Below are positions 32,681-35,595 of a stretch of DNA of 35,595 bases, piece by piece. This DNA is from Deltaproteobacteria bacterium (GTDB taxonomy: Bacteria > Desulfobacterota > Desulfobacteria > Desulfobacterales > Desulfosarcinaceae). Under the pieces are notes generated by a model that was given only the letters and a program-made list of their open reading frames with translations, searched no databases and was not told the DNA's origin. The number at the start of each line of letters is the position of its first letter. The first letter of the stretch is position 1. The stretch lies in contig JAKAFO010000008.1 in assembly GCA_021819735.1 (NCBI GenBank), positions 1 through 35,595 of the forward strand, written 5' to 3'. The translations under genes were made by a program, and so were the position numbers.

Positions 32681-32902
32681 TCAGCCGATGGCCTCGGGCC
32701 TACACAGCAATTCGGCGTGGGTGGCGATGCGGCCGCAACCGCCGCAGACATAACGCATGGCGGTCAGCTTGGATTTGCAGACATGCCGGCTGTCTACGTC
32801 CGGTGCACCACAGAAACGGCATTTTTGGCGGTCGCCGCAGGGCTTGCACAGATGACCGGGCTCTTTGGCTTTCGCGCCGCAACGTTCGCAAGTATAGCTC
32901 AT
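32681..32902 (-). CDS. Small Cys-rich zinc-ribbon protein upstream of aceK
   Basis: The 73-residue product has ten cysteines, mostly as CxxC pairs (5/8, 19/22, 28/31, 53/56) with further Cys at 42 and 67 and several histidines. This points to two or three zinc-binding knuckles and a cytoplasmic DNA-, RNA- or protein-binding role; no specific family is recognised. GGAGGG lies before the ATG, a good promoter stands about 40 bases upstream, and aceK follows after 20 bases, so the two are almost surely cotranscribed. The physical link with aceK suggests a shared purpose but does not show one. Confidence 0.8.
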   Translation of the reverse strand: MSYTCERCGAKAKEPGHLCKPCGDRQKCRFCGAPDVDSRHVCKSKLTAMRYVCGGCGRIATHAELLCRPEAIG

Positions 32903-32939
32903 GGCGCCCTCCTTTCTTGAACCTTTTCAAATCGCGCCC

Positions 32940-32968
32940 AATATGACGACGTTTCCGGGGAGCGTCAA
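32940..32968 (-). promoter_or_regulatory. Sigma-70 promoter for the zinc-ribbon-aceK operon
   Basis: On the minus strand TTGACG (32963-32968, 5/6), a 17-base spacer and CATATT (32940-32945, 4/6) place the start near 32933, about 30 bases before the zinc-ribbon ATG. The same tract runs through the end of a 62-codon leftward frame that I therefore reject as a gene. Confidence 0.55.
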
Positions 32969-33149
32969 GGGTAGTCCCTGATTCCGGCCGGGATCGTCTC
33001 CGATCAATAGAAAGGCCTTGACACCGGCCTCGGTTTCATCTTTTGTGGGGGGCGAATCGCGGTCCGCCGGCCGCGTTTTTTCATCCGGTTCGTCACCCGG
33101 CGCGCATTTCGCCACGCGTACGGATATCGTTAACTAAGGAGGCTTTTAG

Positions 33150-34526
33150 ATGAAAGCAAACAGTGTGATTCTCCCCCCCGATCAAATTCCCCGACAGTGG
33201 TACAACATCCTGGCCGACATCAAGATGAATCCTCCCCTGGGGCCGGACGGCAAACCCCTCTCGCCCGAAGCCCTCGCGCCGGTCTTCCCCATGAACCTCA
33301 TCGAACAGGAGGTGAGCAGCCAACGGTGGATCGACATCCCCGAGCCGGTCCTGGATGTGCTCTCCATCTGGCGGCCCTCGCCCCTGACCCGCGCCGTGCG
33401 TCTGGAAAAGCTCCTGGATACCCCCGCCCGCATCTACTTTAAATATGAAGGGTGCAGCCCCCCCGGCAGCCACAAGCCCAACACGGCCGTGCCCCAGGCC
33501 TATTATAATAAGGTGTTCGGCATCAAGAACCTGACCACCGAGACCGGCGCCGGACAGTGGGGCAGCGCCCTATCCTTTGCCTGCTCCCAGTTCGGCCTGA
33601 ACTGCAAGGTTTATATGGTGCGCATCAGTTTCGACCAGAAACCTTACCGCAAAGCCATGATGGAGACCTGGGGCGGCAAGTGCATCGCCAGCCCGAGCAC
33701 CGAGACCCAGGCCGGCCGCAACGCCTTGGCCAAGGACCCCAACACCCCCGGCAGCCTGGGCATCGCCATCAGCGAAGCCATCGAAGAAGCCGTAGGCGAC
33801 ACCAGCGGCAAGACCCGCTACTCCCTGGGCAGCGTGCTCAACCACGTCATGCTGCACCAGACCATCATCGGCCTGGAAGCCAAGAAGCAGATGGCTATGA
33901 TCGACGAATACCCGGACATCATCATCGGCTGCGCCGGCGGCGGCAGCAACTTCGCCGGTCTGGCCTTCCCCTTCGTGCTCGACAAGATGAATGGCAAAAA
34001 GATCGAGATCATGCCGGTGGAGCCCATGGCCTGCCCCACCCTGACCCGGGCCCCCTTTGTCTATGATCACGGCGACACGGCGCGCTACACGCCGCTGATG
34101 CCCATGTACAGCCTGGGCCACGCCTTCGTACCGGCGCCGATCCATGCCGGCGGCCTGCGCTACCACGGCATGGCGCCCACCGTCAGCCAGTTGGTCAACG
34201 AAGGCTTGCTGGAAGCCAAATCCGTTTCCCAAACCGAAGCCTTCGAGGCCGGCATCATGTGGGCGCGCACCGAGGGGGTCATCCCGGCGCCCGAAACCAC
34301 CAGCGCCCTGGCCCAGGTGGTGCGCGAGGCCAAGCGCGCCAAGGCAGAGGGCAAGGCCAAGGTGATCGTTTTCACCTTCAGCGGCCACGGCCTGCTGGAT
34401 CTGACCGGCTACGAGAAGTTCCTGGCCGGCCAGTTGACCAATTACGCCCTCAGCGACGACGAGATGGCCAAGTCCATGGCGGTCTTCAAGGATTTCCCCA
34501 AGCCGCAAGCGGTAAAGAGCCGCTAA
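33150..34526 (+). CDS. trpB: Tryptophan synthase beta-like protein (TrpB2 type)
   Basis: The 458-residue PLP enzyme has the PLP-binding Lys109 in [23 protein letters not shown], the glycine-rich [10 protein letters not shown] phosphate loop, and the long N-terminal extension and [22 protein letters not shown] segment of the TrpB2 class. TrpB2 makes tryptophan from indole and serine but usually acts without TrpA, and is often a salvage enzyme. No trpA or other trp genes are in the window. AAGGAGG lies 7 bases before the ATG. Its promoter is not clear; a TTGACA at 33018-33023 has only a weak -10. Confidence 0.9.
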   Translation: MKANSVILPPDQIPRQWYNILADIKMNPPLGPDGKPLSPEALAPVFPMNLIEQEVSSQRWIDIPEPVLDVLSIWRPSPLTRAVRLEKLLDTPARIYFKYEGCSPPGSHKPNTAVPQAYYNKVFGIKNLTTETGAGQWGSALSFACSQFGLNCKVYMVRISFDQKPYRKAMMETWGGKCIASPSTETQAGRNALAKDPNTPGSLGIAISEAIEEAVGDTSGKTRYSLGSVLNHVMLHQTIIGLEAKKQMAMIDEYPDIIIGCAGGGSNFAGLAFPFVLDKMNGKKIEIMPVEPMACPTLTRAPFVYDHGDTARYTPLMPMYSLGHAFVPAPIHAGGLRYHGMAPTVSQLVNEGLLEAKSVSQTEAFEAGIMWARTEGVIPAPETTSALAQVVREAKRAKAEGKAKVIVFTFSGHGLLDLTGYEKFLAGQLTNYALSDDEMAKSMAVFKDFPKPQAVKSR

Positions 34527-34545
34527 AATTGTCGAGGCAACAAAA

Positions 34546-34570
34546 CCCGGCGGCCACACTGGCCGCCGGG
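34546..34570. terminator. Hairpin after trpB2, possible terminator
   Basis: A perfect 11-bp inverted repeat (CCCGGCGGCCA with TGGCCGCCGGG) with a 3-base loop follows the TrpB2 stop by 19 bases. On the plus strand it leads into TAAATCT, a poor U-tract; on the minus strand it leads into TTTTGTTG. Termination efficiency on the plus strand is uncertain. Confidence 0.5.
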
Positions 34571-34578
34571 TAAATCTG

Positions 34579-34839
34579 ATGACCATGGATACTCTGGAAA
34601 GACGCTGCCCCCGCCTGGGCAGCACAATTCATTTCGGCTACTGCCGCGCCTGCGAAGGCGACCGCCAGCCGTGCTTCAAGGTGCTCGACTGCTGGTGGGA
34701 GCAGTTCGACGTGGCCGATTACTTCCGCCAGCGCCTCAGCCCCGAAGACTTTCAACGCCTGGCCAGCCCGCCGCCCCCCAACAAAGTCGCCAGCCTGGTG
34801 GATCTGATCCGCCAGGCCCAGGAGCGATGCAAAGGGTAG
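34579..34839 (+). CDS. Small Cys-rich conserved hypothetical protein
   Basis: The 86-residue product has a Cys near the start (RRCPRL), then YCRACEGDRQPCFKVLDCWWEQFDV, giving a CxxC, two further Cys and a paired Trp. This could bind a metal or an iron-sulfur centre. The C-terminal half is helical with Pro-rich spacing. I recall similar hypothetical proteins in sulfate reducers but no function. ATG 34579 or ATG 34585 may start it. It ends 24 bases before the convergent DOMON-like gene. Confidence 0.65.
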   Translation: MTMDTLERRCPRLGSTIHFGYCRACEGDRQPCFKVLDCWWEQFDVADYFRQRLSPEDFQRLASPPPPNKVASLVDLIRQAQERCKG

Positions 34840-34863
34840 CGCAAGTTGTTCTTGGGCGATCCG

Positions 34864-35409
34864 TTAAACCTGTAGAAGAAAACTTAGCGGATGGTGAAAG
34901 TCGGGCTTGGTAAGCGGATGCACCAAGGCCCAATATTCTATCCGACCGTCCTGGGCGCGGATCACGGCGCTCACGCCGATTTTAAAATCACCGGAACCGA
35001 AAGTCTCCAGATCCACTTTCGTGCTCAGCGCGAGCGCACCCTCGACCTTCCGAACGGTGACCGACAGCTCGGTCGCCGGCGTCGCTTCACGCATGCCCTG
35101 GCGATACCCATCGAAGCGGTACAGATTCCAGTGGCCGGCCGGCGAGAGGTTCAGCTCCCAATAGGCGCTCGAACCTGCCGGCTGGATGAAGCCCTCGAAG
35201 CAAGTCTCTTTCCAGAGTTCGTGGCGGCGCTGGGGGTGTGGGGATATGGGGGGGATGGCGAGGATATCCAAACGACCCTGGAGGCGGTATGCCAGATGCA
35301 GCGTGCCGCCGTCGCGCTGGACGGTTCCCTCGATCGACATGCCGGCGTCGCGAGGGGCGATCGAAAAAGGATGCAGCTTGAAATGGGCTACGTTCATGGG
35401 CCGCATCAT
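34864..35409 (-). CDS. DOMON-like domain protein
   Basis: The 181-residue product reads as a beta-sandwich of the DOMON-like type: LHLAYRLQGRLDILAIPP, then RRHELWKETCFEGFIQPAGSSAYWELNLSPAGHWNLYRFDGYR, and near the end AVIRAQDGRIEYWALVHP. This family is known as a DOMON-like domain and may bind haem or sugar. No signal peptide is seen, so it is probably cytosolic. Two ATG codons stand close together at the N-terminus. Function unknown. Confidence 0.8.
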   Translation of the reverse strand: MMRPMNVAHFKLHPFSIAPRDAGMSIEGTVQRDGGTLHLAYRLQGRLDILAIPPISPHPQRRHELWKETCFEGFIQPAGSSAYWELNLSPAGHWNLYRFDGYRQGMREATPATELSVTVRKVEGALALSTKVDLETFGSGDFKIGVSAVIRAQDGRIEYWALVHPLTKPDFHHPLSFLLQV

Positions 35410-35469
35410 AATTCACCGATTTGGCGACGGCAAACCAATTTCCGACGTCCCGATACGGCGATCCGGCTC

Positions 35470-35498
35470 TTGACCCTGTCGGCCGGATTGCATATAAA
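35470..35498 (+). promoter_or_regulatory. Strong sigma-70 promoter for the gene at the right edge
   Basis: TTGACC (35470-35475, 5/6), a 17-base spacer and TATAAA (35493-35498, 5/6) place the start near 35505, about 50 bases before the ATG of the partial gene. Confidence 0.65.
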
Positions 35499-35557
35499 GT
35501 TTCGATTTTTCAAAATTCAGCACCCGGACGAGTGGCCGGTGAAAGAGGGAGATGACC

Positions 35558-35595
35558 ATGGGTAAAACATACAAAATTGCAGTGATTCCAGGGGA
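35558..35595 (+). CDS. Isocitrate/isopropylmalate dehydrogenase family protein, N-terminus only
   Basis: Only about 12 residues are present, reading MGKTYKIAVIPG, which is how many LeuB/Icd-type dehydrogenases begin (the next residues are usually DG). GGGAG lies 6 bases before the ATG at 35558; ATG 35552 in the same frame is less well placed. A strong promoter precedes it. If it proves to be isocitrate dehydrogenase it would be the AceK substrate, but 3-isopropylmalate dehydrogenase is equally possible from this much sequence. Confidence 0.45.
   Translation, partial: MGKTYKIAVIPG

Noticed and set aside
33018-33046. TTGACA upstream of trpB2 as its promoter
   Set aside because: The hexamer at the correct distance is TTTTGT, a poor -10, and the site is more than 100 bases from the start codon.
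32927-33115. A leftward frame of 62 codons upstream of the zinc-ribbon gene
   Set aside because: It has no family features, and its last third is the TTGACG-17-CATATT promoter of the zinc-ribbon-aceK operon.

Overview
The window is GC-rich and densely coded, and looks like chromosomal DNA of a Desulfobacterota bacterium (former Deltaproteobacteria), most likely from the Desulfobacteraceae/Desulfosarcinaceae group. This placement is an inference. It rests on the style of the gene set: a Fur-FeoA fusion, a two-component system beside a pilMNOPQ operon, a short HTH gene leading that operon, a TrpB2-type synthase, and a MamK-like actin of the kind I associate with this group. No rRNA, tRNA, CRISPR array, transposase or integrase was seen.

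Layout. 1-296: tail of a flavin reductase-like gene. 306-2528: a multi-TM GAF histidine kinase. 2589-5781: a rightward run of FmdB zinc ribbon, Fur-FeoA, SH3 protein, PfkB kinase and a membrane-anchored TPR protein. 5785-8600: a leftward histidine kinase/sigma-54 activator pair. 8601-9214: an AT-rich control region. 9215-14926: HTH regulator and pilM-N-O-P-Q, the alignment and secretin complex of a type IV pilus, followed by an AT-rich lipoprotein gene and a strong hairpin terminator at 15583-15618. 15624-21048: a leftward operon serS-thrC-LysM protein-TPR lipoprotein. 21035-21868: a rightward promoter, a structured possible RNA (6S candidate) and 5-formyltetrahydrofolate cyclo-ligase. 21865-22893: a K+ channel with an RCK domain. 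23121-26171: pcm, an AmiC-type amidase and a MamK-like actin. 26189-29047: YihY/BrkB protein, VanZ fusion protein and PaaI-type thioesterase, all leftward. 29212-32902: isocitrate lyase (aceA), isocitrate dehydrogenase kinase/phosphatase (aceK) and a Cys-rich zinc-ribbon protein, all leftward, with well-formed promoters and a candidate 18-residue leader peptide before aceA. 33150-35595: TrpB2, a small Cys-rich protein, a DOMON-like protein, and the start of an isocitrate/isopropylmalate dehydrogenase family gene.

The genes fall into four themes: cell envelope and pilus (pil genes, LysM, TPR, SH3, amidase, actin), signalling (two kinases, one activator, Fur-FeoA, HTH), glyoxylate-branch carbon control (aceA, aceK, perhaps the dehydrogenase at the right edge), and housekeeping (serS, thrC, pcm, cyclo-ligase, trpB2).

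The items most worth a second look are the MamK-like actin next to a cell-wall amidase, the aceK/aceA control region with its leader ORF, Shine-Dalgarno hairpin and promoter palindrome, and the structured segment upstream of the cyclo-ligase gene. All positions, motifs and hairpins were read by eye. Family assignments come from recalled family features, not from database searches.
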